Positions 1-11,300 of a stretch of DNA of 64,000 nt are shown piece after piece. The stretch comes from Cyathus striatus. Lineage: Eukaryota; Basidiomycota; Agaricomycetes; Agaricales; Nidulariaceae. Each line of letters starts with the position of its first letter. Position 1 is the first letter of the stretch. The notes beneath the pieces are model-generated. The model had not been told where the DNA came from. It searched no databases and was given only the letters and a program-made list of their open reading frames with translations. The position numbers and the translations under genes were made by a program. The DNA lies in assembly GCA_025738555.1 (NCBI GenBank), contig JAOVFP010000012.1, forward strand, positions 1,922,001-1,986,000. The letters are read 5' to 3'.

Positions 1-1446
1 ATCTTGATGAAGCACATAATCCTTCTGCTAAATGCTTGGTGAAGGCAAAACGAAGATGTTCAAGAGGTAAAGGATCATATGAAACTAGCAAGCCATGCCT
101 AGATACAAGCTCTTCAAGCTCTGTTTTACGAAGTCTGTCTATATAATTAAATATATCCAGGTTGTCAGATGATACAAATGGTGAGTCTTGGAAGCAGTAG
201 CAATAAGAAGACAATATATGTAACATACAAGGTCTATAAACTTGGACAGAAGGCAAGGAAATATGTATTGCAGTTGCAACTTCACACAAATGTTCAATAG
301 AAAGTGAGGAATGTATTATGCCCATAAGCAACAAATTACAGAGCTCATTACTGCTAGAAAAATTATCCCTGCCTGAACAACACAAGTATTGCAACCCAGT
401 CTCAAAGCAGCCACCAGAGAATACATGTTGAAGAAAAGTTTTTCTAGACAAAATAGCACTACTTTGAGTACATGAAATAGAATGAGCCATCAATAAAGGT
501 ATCAACTCAGAGTTAGAGCAATGAAATAGAAGTGGAATGTCAAATGAATCACCCAATATGTGAACAAGGGGTGAAGAAGCTCGGGTAGACATAGGAACAT
601 TATAGGATGCATCAGTGCAAGGGGCAGCAAAATGTGCATTATCAGGTGTTTCTGATGTGTTATCCTGTTCAGGATTTTCACATTGGTCAGCGTTATCAAG
701 AGAAATCTCACTTGCAAACTCTGCAGAAAAGGAAAGGTACTTAAACAATTCCCCATGCATATCAGTAAACCTAATAACACTTCCATCTTGAAGTAAAAGC
801 ATGGCTTCCTGTGTGGGGGGAGTTATACAAGGTACTGCAATAGGTGTAGACATAGAGGGCTGGGTACAAACCTCCAAAGAGGGATGACAGATAAGTGATT
901 TTATGAAAGAGCTTTTACCTGCCTACATATGTAAATATAACAAGCACTATATACAAGGGATAGCATTTTAAATCACTTACATTTTTAATACCAACACCAG
1001 CAACAAGCAACTCTTTACCCTTTCCTTTCACTTTGGTGAAGTCAGAGAGGCATGATAACACATCCTCATAACCAATAGCATCATCGGTAGATAGAACCAC
1101 ACTACAGTTTTCCCCATCTGACACTGGCAAAGGGATAAATGCACTGGCTGAACAAAAGGCGATGGTAGAATAATAATTATGTGCATGCAGGTGTTCAAGC
1201 CAAGCAGAGAGCAATTCATCAGAAATCAAATCTACTCAATCATCAGAAGAGTATTGATATGCAGAATGTTAATTACTAACCAATTTTGTTCAATACAAGC
1301 ACCACATTCTTCAACTTCTTTTTACCCTTTGCATCTTCCAACTTGTTTAAAAATTTGCTATGGAATAAAAATGGATTTCTAGAGTCCAAAACCTCCACCA
1401 CCAAATCTGCATGATCAAGCACTAACAATAGGATAGGAGGCTCTTG
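1..1446 (-). CDS. Circularly permuted GTPase, nucleostemin/YlqF type (partial, runs off the left edge)
   Basis: Three exons are visible on the minus strand: about 1446-1281, 1231-981 and 922-1, joined by introns 1280-1232 and 980-924 or 923 (GTTAGT...GAGTAG and GTAAGT...TGTAG). The motif order is permuted as in the nucleostemin/GNL3/YlqF family: LVVEVLDSRNPF, then G4 VLVLNKIDLI, G5-like IAFCSAS, then the P-loop GVGIKNAGKSSFIKSL, which is rebuilt exactly across the second intron. Family members act in pre-60S ribosome maturation in the nucleolus. After the P-loop a G3-like DMHG is seen, then about 260 codons with no stop to position 1 that I cannot assign. This last exon is long because it is open to the window edge. 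The N-terminus is uncertain, and a hAT element lies just upstream in what looks like its coding region. The family call is firm; whether the gene is functional is open. Confidence 0.72.
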
Positions 1447-1533
1447 GTTACTCAATGCCGTGACTTATTGTTATTCATTATTAAAAAATTAAAAAAAGTG
1501 AACTTTATTGCCATTGCACTCACTATTAAGGTC

Positions 1534-3083
1534 TAGGGCTGTACACCATACCTGTACAGTATGGGTGTATGGTGACCATATATACAGCTCCATAACCATC
1601 CCATAAGAGCTGAAAAGTAAATTCAATACAGTATGATTACAGTACAGTTAACACCTGTATAGTACCCGTACTATTACGGACATATTACGGACTGGTATGG
1701 TGTATGGTATATGATTACATAATCATCTGGATCACGTTCGAGAGACGTGTCAGTATGCGTTCTGCCCGCATCTCAACTATCTATTCAATCTCTCCCTCTC
1801 CACTCATTCTCCCTGGCCTTTCCTCAAACTATACATATTTGTGCACCATCCCGACATTGTACCCAACTCCAAGGAACATTTCGACACGTCAAGACCTCTC
1901 TGGTACCACTCATAGAATCAGACCCTGAAGTTTGACAGTACCTCGACACTATCCCTCAAAACCAAGCTCCCCCAATTTTTTTCCTTTCTTTCTTCATGTT
2001 TCAGCTATGTTATTTTATTTACTTTCCATTCCTTAACCCAAGATCTTCTTTCACCTGTGTTCTGTATTAATTTATACATTTTAGGAATAATTGTTTTTGT
2101 TCAGTATATAATCCTCTGTATTTTCTACAACTCGTTTTAATCAAGTTTATCGCCACCTCAAACTCATATTCTAAGTTTAACACCCCGTCTCTACACTCTC
2201 ACTGTCGACTCTATCAATTTATATGTTCTTGCCACTTCATTTTCACACCAGAACTTCGTACTGAAGTCCTATCTCTCTTGTTACGTCACAAACTCTTGTT
2301 TTTATCATTCCAACACCCTCCTCGCCACCTTATAACACACACATTGAATGTAGTGACTTTCCACCTCTTCAGCACTCACCCATTTATCTGGAACTCACTG
2401 CTTTTCTCCAAGTCATCATTCAATTCAACTATGGACTCTGCAGAATCTAAACAGAATGAGTCTATTCAGGATGTTGACTCAGGTATGTTGTTAAAACTCC
2501 TTTAATCTTCTATATAGTAATTGGCACATTCATGTTTCGGTTGTGGGAAGTGTTCTAAGAACACTGCGAAGCTACAAGAGTCCCTTGCAAGTACTTTGCA
2601 ATGGATATCTTATCCATTCCTGGTATGTACAACTCTTACTATTTTAGTGCTGCATGTTCTGACATTGTGATATGTCCTCATGTATTATTATGTAGGATCT
2701 GCAGTTGGTGTTGAGAGAGTTTTTTCTGGGGGCCAAGATACTGTGTTGTTATGTTGTGTGAGCCTTTCTGCAGAGACCATATGTACATCGATGTTAGCAA
2801 AGTATCGGCTTCATACTCTTTGTGCCAGTGGAACTAGTGCAGGAAATTTTAAATGTTATTAATCAGAACTATAGTACTTCTTTCCGCTTTTCCAGCTTGT
2901 ATATACAAAATAGTAATGTGCCGTATTGACCATATATACTGTATTTGACCGTTGATGGTACCATACTGTTTTTTCAAGATATAAAAAATGTTCAAGTACA
3001 GTATGGTTACAGCCATACCGTAACCATCTTGTGACCATAACATGTACGCCTGTATACTGTATACGGTACAGTGTACAGCCCTA
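1534..3083. mobile_element. hAT-superfamily element H1, internally deleted (1550 bp)
   Basis: Both ends carry TAGGGCTGTACAC as a terminal inverted repeat, flanked by a perfect 8-bp target duplication TTAAGGTC (1526-1533 and 3084-3091). TIRs beginning TAGGG and 8-bp duplications are hallmarks of hAT elements. The subterminal regions are rich in variants of CAGTATGGTTACAG, as expected for transposase-binding repeats. It sits in the 5' region of the GTPase gene. Inside are only remnants of a hAT transposase, so it is non-autonomous. Confidence 0.9.
2431..2862 (+). pseudogene. hAT transposase remnant (short N-terminal exon and dimerisation domain)
   Basis: The sequence at 2696-2850 reads SAVGVERVFSGGQD and continues with LSAETICTSMLAKYRL, matching the hAT C-terminal dimerisation motif (consensus SVDVERxFS...LS). 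The preceding exon, ending at 2622, reads YFAMDILSIPG and is joined through an intron 2623-2695. A small upstream exon starting with ATG at 2431 (MDSAESKQNESIQDVDS) may be the original N-terminus. The catalytic middle of the protein is absent, so this is an internal-deletion derivative. It confirms the superfamily assignment of the host element independently of its ends. Confidence 0.7.
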
Positions 3084-3091
3084 TTAAGGTC

Positions 3092-3283
3092 CAATGGGAC
3101 AAAAGGTGGTATATTTTGAAGACAGTCCTCATACCAGCTTCACCCCAAACATAGATGGGGAAAACTTTCTGTGTCCACAAATAGTTTGGTTAGGATGGAG
3201 ACACTTCCATTGCTCGCTGTAACAGTCACTGTTACTTCTGAATCAGGGCATAATAAGATGCCATGCGAAATTGCAAGTAAGTG
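3092..3283 (-). other. Possible upstream exon fragment of the GTPase gene, cut off by H1 and by a mariner-like end
   Basis: The minus strand holds two overlapping open stretches: HLLAISHGILLCPDSEVTVT, then after a one-base shift VFPIYVWGEAGMRTVFKIYH. The second ends at a possible splice donor (GTGAGT) that lies just beyond the hAT insertion point. I read it as coding-like but cannot match it to a domain. If it belongs to the GTPase gene, H1 landed within a few bases of an exon end. Confidence 0.25.
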
Positions 3284-5178
3284 CATCAGGAAGACCCCCA
3301 TCTGCAAAATTAGCAAATAAAGGCAGATTTAGATTAATTTAAGCTGACTTAAATGGTGAATAGTTGAAATAAGGAATATTAATTCTATTAGTCAAATTAG
3401 TAAGGTCCCCCTTTTATTTCAGCTTATTTCAAGAATTATAGCACCAAAATAGGAGTTATTAGCTTGATTCAGCATCTAATAGGTTCTCATTCACAGAAAT
3501 TAGCTGCTCGTTTCTACACACTTCAAAGTTGCCTTATATGCAGTTACTTGTAAACATATAATATATCATTGGTACCATACTAATACTACAATGTGAAAGT
3601 ATCGTACGAAATCTGTAACACAAACAGGAATAGCAAAAGATAACTACAAGTGCTCCTAATGATAACACCAATAACATTGTAGCACAAAGCACCAGACCAA
3701 CATTAAGATAACAGTAAGCCAACTAGTTCTAAAGAGACACTGAAGATGAACAAGGGGATCCCCCACGATACAAGAATACCAAGAAACTCTGATCACTGGT
3801 TCCCATAGATGGTGAAGAGGAAGTGAAGGGAGCAGATGGTCATGGAGGCGGCGGATAGGCCAGAAGGAGATGGTGGGCAAGGGGAGAGAGATCGCCAGTT
3901 ACAAAAGTGGCCAAACAGTAGAGGAACCAGCAGAAGGAGGTGCTATCCCAAAAGAGGGTGCCAGATGACGATGGCCTGGGGGCATGCCAGGTGAGAAGAA
4001 GAGAGCTAGGGAGGGTGATAGGACATGGATGGAGATGAAGGAGGTGAGGGGATAGGGCAAGTAGAGAATGAGGGAGGCGTGAATGAGAAGAGGTGTTGAC
4101 AAAAAGCAGGAACTGAGCACCATGACAAGCTAGTTGGGGTGTGGTGGCATTAGGAGACAGGAAGAAAATGGCAAAGGCAAGGATGAGAGGGAGGAAGTAC
4201 CAGCAGTGAAGGGGATGATATGTGCAAGCCCAGAGGATGAAAAGACATGGTAACGAGATTTGATGAATAACAATTCTAAAATGATGAGTCAAGTATTATG
4301 CATTTGTGTAAGTTGGCAAAGTATACGATACTTTTTGCCATTGAAACTGACACTCATCAGTGGACACACAGAAGCAAAGTTCCATAAAAGTGTGGAGCTG
4401 CCACATCAGCTACAAACATATACTTATCATGTAGAGTGAGAGTGTGCATGAAAAGGGTAAGAAGAGGCAATGGACAAGAGAAGTACGTTGGGACAGGTGG
4501 AGGAAGGTTGGGGAGATGATAGAAATTGATATTGAACACAAAGTTCAAATGTTGAAATTCAAAGACTTTGGTAAGTTCAACATGCATGTGATATATATAA
4601 ACGTCAACAACAAACAATACTTACATAAGTAACGAGAAAAAGAATGAAGTCCAGACTCCAGACTCAAGCCGAACTTTGGTTGCATAGACAGATTTAATTC
4701 TATGCGGCTAGTAAGTACCATAATCAAGAACTTTGCTTACTACTTACCATATCTTAATTATGTCAAAATGTATAACATACCTATGGTGTTATTTCCTATT
4801 ACTTAATGTGTGTCAATAAATGTACATGAGATGGTAGACAGTCACAAGACAGTCCTCACGAGTCACAGTGCCAAATGCATACTGTTAACGCCACAATAGG
4901 AATGTGCATATTTTGAAAATAAAAGTGGGATAAGTAACACATACTCGTGCTGATATGAATTAAGTCAACTTGAAGGTAATAGATATCGGATTAGGAGCTT
5001 TTAGAGCATTGCCTTCATTTATTAGTGTTTAATCAGATATTCATTAGGATACTGCAAGGAGAAATAAGTTAAATTGTGCACATTTTGGTATAAATTAGAT
5101 ATGGTGAGGTGAATGATGGCTTATGTAGATGAAGTTGAACTTATTTCACTAATTGAGCAAGTTGAGAATTTGCTGATG
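3284..5178. mobile_element. Probable mariner-like non-autonomous element M3
   Basis: The left end, CATCAGGAAGACCCCCATC, matches the end of the better preserved element at 27957 (CATCAGGAAAAACCCCATC). A degenerate right end ending CTGATG at 5178 gives a length (1895 bp) close to that copy (1832 bp). The subterminal AAGGTCCCCCTTTTATTTC resembles its internal flank. No transposase is visible. The right boundary is weak. Confidence 0.4.
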
Positions 5179-5340
5179 TGAGGGATGTAAGAAAGCCTGA
5201 GTCGACTGTCATAGACTGCCTGTACGACAATGCCATTAAGAAGAACAGACATGATAAGTAGGGCAATAGGGAGGGGAGAAGAGCATGAGTATGCCTGCAG
5301 TAGCATTTGCAAGCACTACTCACTTACCGGCACATGAATA

Positions 5341-6072
5341 CCAGGCTCCTAAAACCATCCTCTCGTATCGCAAGGCATTCCTCCTTATGTTTTTGTAGAG
5401 GCAAACATTTGTCAATATTTATTTGGGACAAACAAAAACAAGGAGGAATGCTTGCGATAGAGAGGCTGGCACAACTGAGTTGCAAAGTACTTTGGAATTT
5501 GGGGCCAAGTTGAAACAGCCTTGGGCACTTTGATATTTTCTCTGAGTTCCATTTACTACAGCTACAGTAGCTATGACATAACTTATAAAATATTATCATA
5601 TACTTAATGTTGATTTAATGAGCAACACAAAGTTAGGATTCACTCAGATTGTGAGGCTTGAGTTTCTCAGCAACACTTGTTGAACTTTTGCATACATGAT
5701 AAGTATTGAGTACAATTAAAGAGAGAAAAATGATAAGGTTAACAGAAATTTACCACAATACAAGTGTTTATGTGTGAAAACAAAGTGAGAGTAAAAACTA
5801 AACAAGTGTCGAGATGAACATTAGAGGAATAGAAAGCGCGTTGTTGTTGGTGGGTCATTAATAGTGGGAATATGGCAAGTGCGGCTGTCGATGTCCCTGT
5901 TGATGAAAAGGGTTCACGGACAAATTTCGGAAACCAGTTGTGCCAGCCTCTCTATCGCAAGCATTCCTCCTTGTTTTTGTTTGTCCTGAATAAATATTGA
6001 CGGATGTTTGCCTATACAAAAACATAAGGAGGAATGCCTCGCGATACGAGAGGATGGTTTTAGGAGCCTGCA
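5341..6072. repeat. Foldback element with 135-bp inverted arms
   Basis: About 135 bases at 5341-5477 recur inverted at 5939-6072, with only a few changes. Each arm contains a smaller palindromic unit of about 86 bp bounded by GCATTCCTCCTT and AAGGAGGAATGC, so the arms look like two opposed copies of a miniature element plus shared flanks. ORFs in this stretch come from the repeat and are not annotated. Confidence 0.65.
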
Positions 6073-6130
6073 TGAATACATGAGTCATCAGTTGGAACAA
6101 CAGTAAATAAAGGGAAACACCGAACAATTT

Positions 6131-8340
6131 ACAGCTTCAACTTGGGTGCTACATCATTCAGCAAACAGCTGTAAACTCAACTGCACAGCATAAAATTCCC
6201 CGCATAACCGCAAGAATCTGGTGCACCCTATAACCCTACTACCTTAAAAGGTAGTGGGAATATCGCTGAAACAGATATGGAACCGTACGGCCTTATTCGA
6301 GAACAGCTGATCCAATTCACTGTACGTCATCATCCCAGACCATATGTGTACTAGGGGCATTTGGACGTTCTTGACATATGGGTTTTGGGAGACCGTTGTA
6401 TACCAGCATTATGAGACGAGTCTCCCGAATCCAATCCGAAATTCGACCTCGTCGCGGGTCTTTCCAACCCCCGCCGTCTCCAGCTTAAGCTGCCAGATGG
6501 TTACATTCGTACAACTTATACATTTCAAGCTCCTAGGTGCTCGACGTTGAACCAACCGGTATCAGGCTGCATGGTCTTGAACCATCTTAAACTATCATCC
6601 TTTTCAGATCGCAAGGCTACTTACTAGAGATAGTGTGTATGATCGGCGTCGGACATGCCAGTGACTCTAAAACAACCACAGATTACCACTTGGTCCACGT
6701 CTCCTGAGGCATGGGTGGAAAGTAGTCGAGAATGTGGGATAGATAATGGATTGTTTAAAATGGTGTGTCTACCCCCTTCGTATCGCCTTCATCACACATC
6801 TTACTCACCGATATGCAGTCCTGATGTCACACCTTTCTTCCCTTTCCATCCAACCCTGGCCGCTTCAACGGTTTACTTATCAATAACCTACATATGGGTC
6901 GCCTCCATTACCCTACTACTCAGCCTAGGATGCTCCACATGTAGCAGTGCTTACAACGTGGCGCATCTTCACCTGCGTTTCTCACCTGTCCCTGCCATTT
7001 ACTGCTGTGACTCATATTACGAACATACCCTCGCATAGCATCTCAACGGCGATTCACGTCCTTACTCTTCATCTATGGCCAAACATGCTGTACGACGTGC
7101 CATACTTTCGCGGTGTCACTACTGTAAGCGGAAGGCGGTTAATGCCTGGAGTTGATACTACAATTGTTAGTATCCTCGTATTACAGCATATACAAGGAAC
7201 CCATTATTCGGAATGAACTCCAGAGTTGTATACTTGTGCTCCACCAGGTTCGAGATCCATACTAAATGGAATGAAGGCTGATCCTCGAACTCGCTCATCA
7301 GCTTCGGACGAGTCAGGGAGATGTTTCTATTCCATCCCCGTATCCATGTACCATCCCTGAGCATCCGTACCTACCCCATTTCGTGATAGCGCTTCCTGTG
7401 ATTCGAAGCGTCTCTCTCCACTTAGCTGTTCACCATGTCGTTTGCAACGTAGTGTAACTGGACGGTTGTTGCGGGAAATATGCAACAAGATGCTTGTATA
7501 CCTTTCTTCGCATGGCCTGCACATCGTGGAATCATACTCATTGACGAATGTTGCATCTTATCGTTTGCAAGGGATAGCTTCGTGCATTTGCGCGGTTTGC
7601 TTTTTTCGTATGATTTCGGCTTCCCAGCCCCTCACCCGACTCTCCCCTTTTGCTCGTTTATATCATCTAGTTACTACACTAAGCGTCAGCATTATGTACG
7701 GCTCTCTTAGGTTTAATAACGTCTGTAGCCGCGCTTGAACATCGTCTCGTACCTCATCCACGTATTCTTCTCAACTCAGCTATGATTCAGCCACTGTCTT
7801 ATCAATTTTCCTAGACAGTGTTTCATGCGAAACTCGATTTAGGGATGTTAGGATAGGAACTCTCCTTAACAGCAATACAGACGTACCAGCAATATGATGA
7901 TATTAAACTTTCCTGACTCGGAGACTATCCACTAGTTCGTTTGCTCACAGGATCTAAGTTTAGCTAGATTATGATTGGATCTTCACGAAAAGTTGACATA
8001 GGGAATCCAGCTTGAATAGCATCGGGTTCAGCTATTATTAGCGCGTTCATATGGTTTCTCTGGATAAACAGCACTGGGGCAGTGCGATGGAAAGCATTAG
8101 GGTTCTAGCTTGTAGCGCGCTTAATTCGCAATCGGACTTCATTATAGATAGGGCGGTGCTAATGCCGCCGACAGATGACTCACATCGAAGCATTACCAAA
8201 CGTGTTCACATATGATGCACAGCCATCGAGGAATGTTATAAAACCTTGCCTTGCCTTTTCTTTGAGTTCTTTAAGAGTCTATTTTCAACCTTCCAGCACG
8301 AAATTCAACAAGCAAAACGCTCATAACTTTGTCATTCAGA
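6131..8340. other. CpG-normal island without a recognised gene
   Basis: Composition changes sharply here: C, G and CpG are frequent, unlike both flanks. Short open stretches exist (such as 127 codons from 6655), but I see no domain, conserved motif or inverted-repeat boundary. It could be the remains of the NLR promoter region or an unrecognised insertion. CpG content falls abruptly at about 8250, just before the NLR gene. Confidence 0.4.
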
Positions 8341-8348
8341 ACGGTGAA

Positions 8349-11300
8349 ATGAATACAATGCTACAGGTTTGCCTGAATTTAGGGTACCCTTTTTGTGAAT
8401 ATTCATATTGTATTATTTCAGCCAATGGTTGATGGCATTTCTATGCTGTGCACAACTGCAAACTTTATGGGACAAGAGCAGTACCTTGAGAAGCTTCATA
8501 GTCACTTTAACTTTAACTCTAACAATGAAAGAAAGATGTTTCTTCTTCATGGAATGGGGGGAATTGGAAAGACACAAATCTGCTTGAAATTTAAAGATGA
8601 AAGTATTGGCCAGTGAGTATCATTCTAATGTGTGCCTTCTCGAAATTAACAGACAGTACAGATTTTCATATGTGTTCTGGATTGATTCAACATCTGAATA
8701 TACAGTAGTACAGAGCCTCAAGAATATTTATAATGAAATTGCCAACTCATGCACTTTCATATCATCCATCTCTGCTGATGACATATTGCATTGGATAACT
8801 TCACTAAAGGGAAAATGGCTTATGATATTTGATAATGTTGATGCATCTTCAGAAATAGTAGAGAAGTATATACCACCTGGAAATATGGGAAATATCTTGA
8901 TAACAAGCAGAAATCCAGCTATTAAAGGAGTTGTTTCAACCATAAACTCAATGGAGGTCAAGGAAATGAAAGAAATATCTGCTGCTGAACTATTATTGAA
9001 GGCTAGTGGGTTGAGTAACAGTGCAACAAAATATCAAAAGCTAGCTACTGAAATAGTCACTCAATTACATCACTTGCCACTTGCTATTGTTATGGCTGGG
9101 AACTATATTATGAAAAATAAACACAATCTAGAATACTTCATGGAGGTTTATGACGAGTATAGACCCTGTCTTATGAATATGAAGGCATTCAAAGGGGCAT
9201 TGAAATATGAAAAAACAATTTATAGCACATGGGAAATATCATTTCAAAATATTATTAACATGTCAAATAGTGGAGATACTGAAGTTGCAACAGTAGCAAA
9301 ATATGCCACAAAGTTAATAAATATTTTTGCCTTCTTTCATCATGAGAGTATCTCAGAAACAATATTTAAAAGAGCTGCTAAATACTATGAAATTAATAAG
9401 AAGAAGTATACAAATAGCAAAATACCAACCTATTTGCCAACAATTGATCCTAAACTTCTTGCTATAGCTGAAAATGGAAAATGGAATGAGACATTATTTG
9501 TAGAAAGCCTTGAGTTATTGCTATCATTCTCATTGATAAAGAGAATGACAATGAATTCATATAATTTGCATCCATTAGTGCAGGAATGGTGTCAGGGGAG
9601 ACTATCACTGGAAGAAAAGAATTTATGGGAATGGAATGCCAGAGCAATTATAGTATGCTCTGTAACAGATGAAGAATCAACTGCAGAATATATTTACCAA
9701 AATTTTTTGTTAACCCACATTCTTCAAAACCTAATAGATGAAAAAGATATAAATACTATGATTTATTATGAAGACATCTTTCAGACCTTGGCTAATGTAT
9801 TTAAGAAAACAACACATTATATCTTGGAAGAGAAAATGAGACTCAGGATTTTGGATTTATATCAACAGTTTTATGGGAAAAATCATTCTAATACAGTGGT
9901 CAGCATGATTAACTTGGCATGCACATATGAAAATCAACATAAATGGGCAAAAGCTGAAGAGGTTCAACTCCAGACTTTGGAGTTAAGCAGGAGACATTTT
10001 AATCATAATAATCTTAAAATGCTTACTAACATGGGTAGCTTGGTATATACATATAAAAATCAAGGCATGTGGAGAGATGCTGAAGAATTACAACTCAATG
10101 TTTTAGACATAAGCAGCAGAATTCTTGGAACAGATCATTCTGATACAATAAATACTATAAATAATCTAGCAAATATATACATGAGTCAAGGAAAATGGGC
10201 AGAGGCTGAAGAGCTGGAAATCCAAATTCTGGAGATAACAAGTAGAGTATCTGGTGTAGAGAATTATGACAATCTTCAGATGCTTACTAGCATGGGTGAC
10301 TTGGTATATATATATGAAAATCAAGGCAAATGGAGAGATGCTGAAGAATTGCAACTCAAGGTTTTAGACATGAGCAGCAGAATTCTTGGAACAGATCATC
10401 CTGATACAATAAATAACATAAATAATCTGGTAAATATATACTTGAACCAAGGTAAATGGGCAAAGGCTGAAGAGTTGGAAATCCAAATTCTGGAGATAAC
10501 AAGTAGAATATTTGGTGTAGAGGATCACCATACACTTATTGCTATGAGCAATTTAGCATACATGTACATCAATCAAAATAAGTGGACTAATGCTGAAGAA
10601 CTACAGCTCAAAATGCTGGAGATTTGTAGTAGAACTCTTGGCATAGATCATTCCAATACATTAAATAAAATGAGTAATTTGGCAGCCACATATTGGAATC
10701 AAGGTAAATGGATGGAAGCTGAAAGTTTTCTACAAGATGTTCTGGATAAAATTACTGGAGTTTCTGGTGTAGAGCACATAATCACTCCTGCAGGCTTTGC
10801 TAATCCAGTATGCATGTATCAACACACAGGTCATTCAGCATCATTTGAAGAGTTCCTCAGTGTAGATCACCCAGACACACTCAAAAGCATGAATAATTTA
10901 GCCCTCATATATCAAAAGCAAGACAAATGGAAAAAAGCAGAATTTTTCCAAAATAGAGCTCACAAATGTGGAGCTAGTATAACTGAAGATAATTCTGGAA
11001 ATAATGGAGAATTAGAAAATGCACAGAGAGCTAATTTAGTCCATGATCAGATGCTATTTAGTTATACACATATTCTGGCATCAACAGAAGCATTGAATCA
11101 TGCAAGAAAACATGCAAATGACATTATTGATATTTTTAGAGAGCTAAATGTTATGCATCATCAAATATTCATTTTGTCTGGTTTTAACGAGTATCTCCTT
11201 CAATTTGGAATTGGTTGTCTGCAGGAAGTTCATATCTTTTCTGCTGAAAATATTGATGAGGAAAGTCAGCACCTGGATACCTTAGGAAAAATCACTTCAC

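Noticed and set aside
3840..4292. 150-codon minus-strand ORF rich in Leu, Pro and Ser
   Set aside because: It lies inside a probable non-autonomous element, with overlapping open frames and no recognisable domain.
8395..8616. Separate small P-loop gene upstream of the NLR
   Set aside because: A 40-nt GT-AG intron (8613-8652) joins it in frame to the large ORF.
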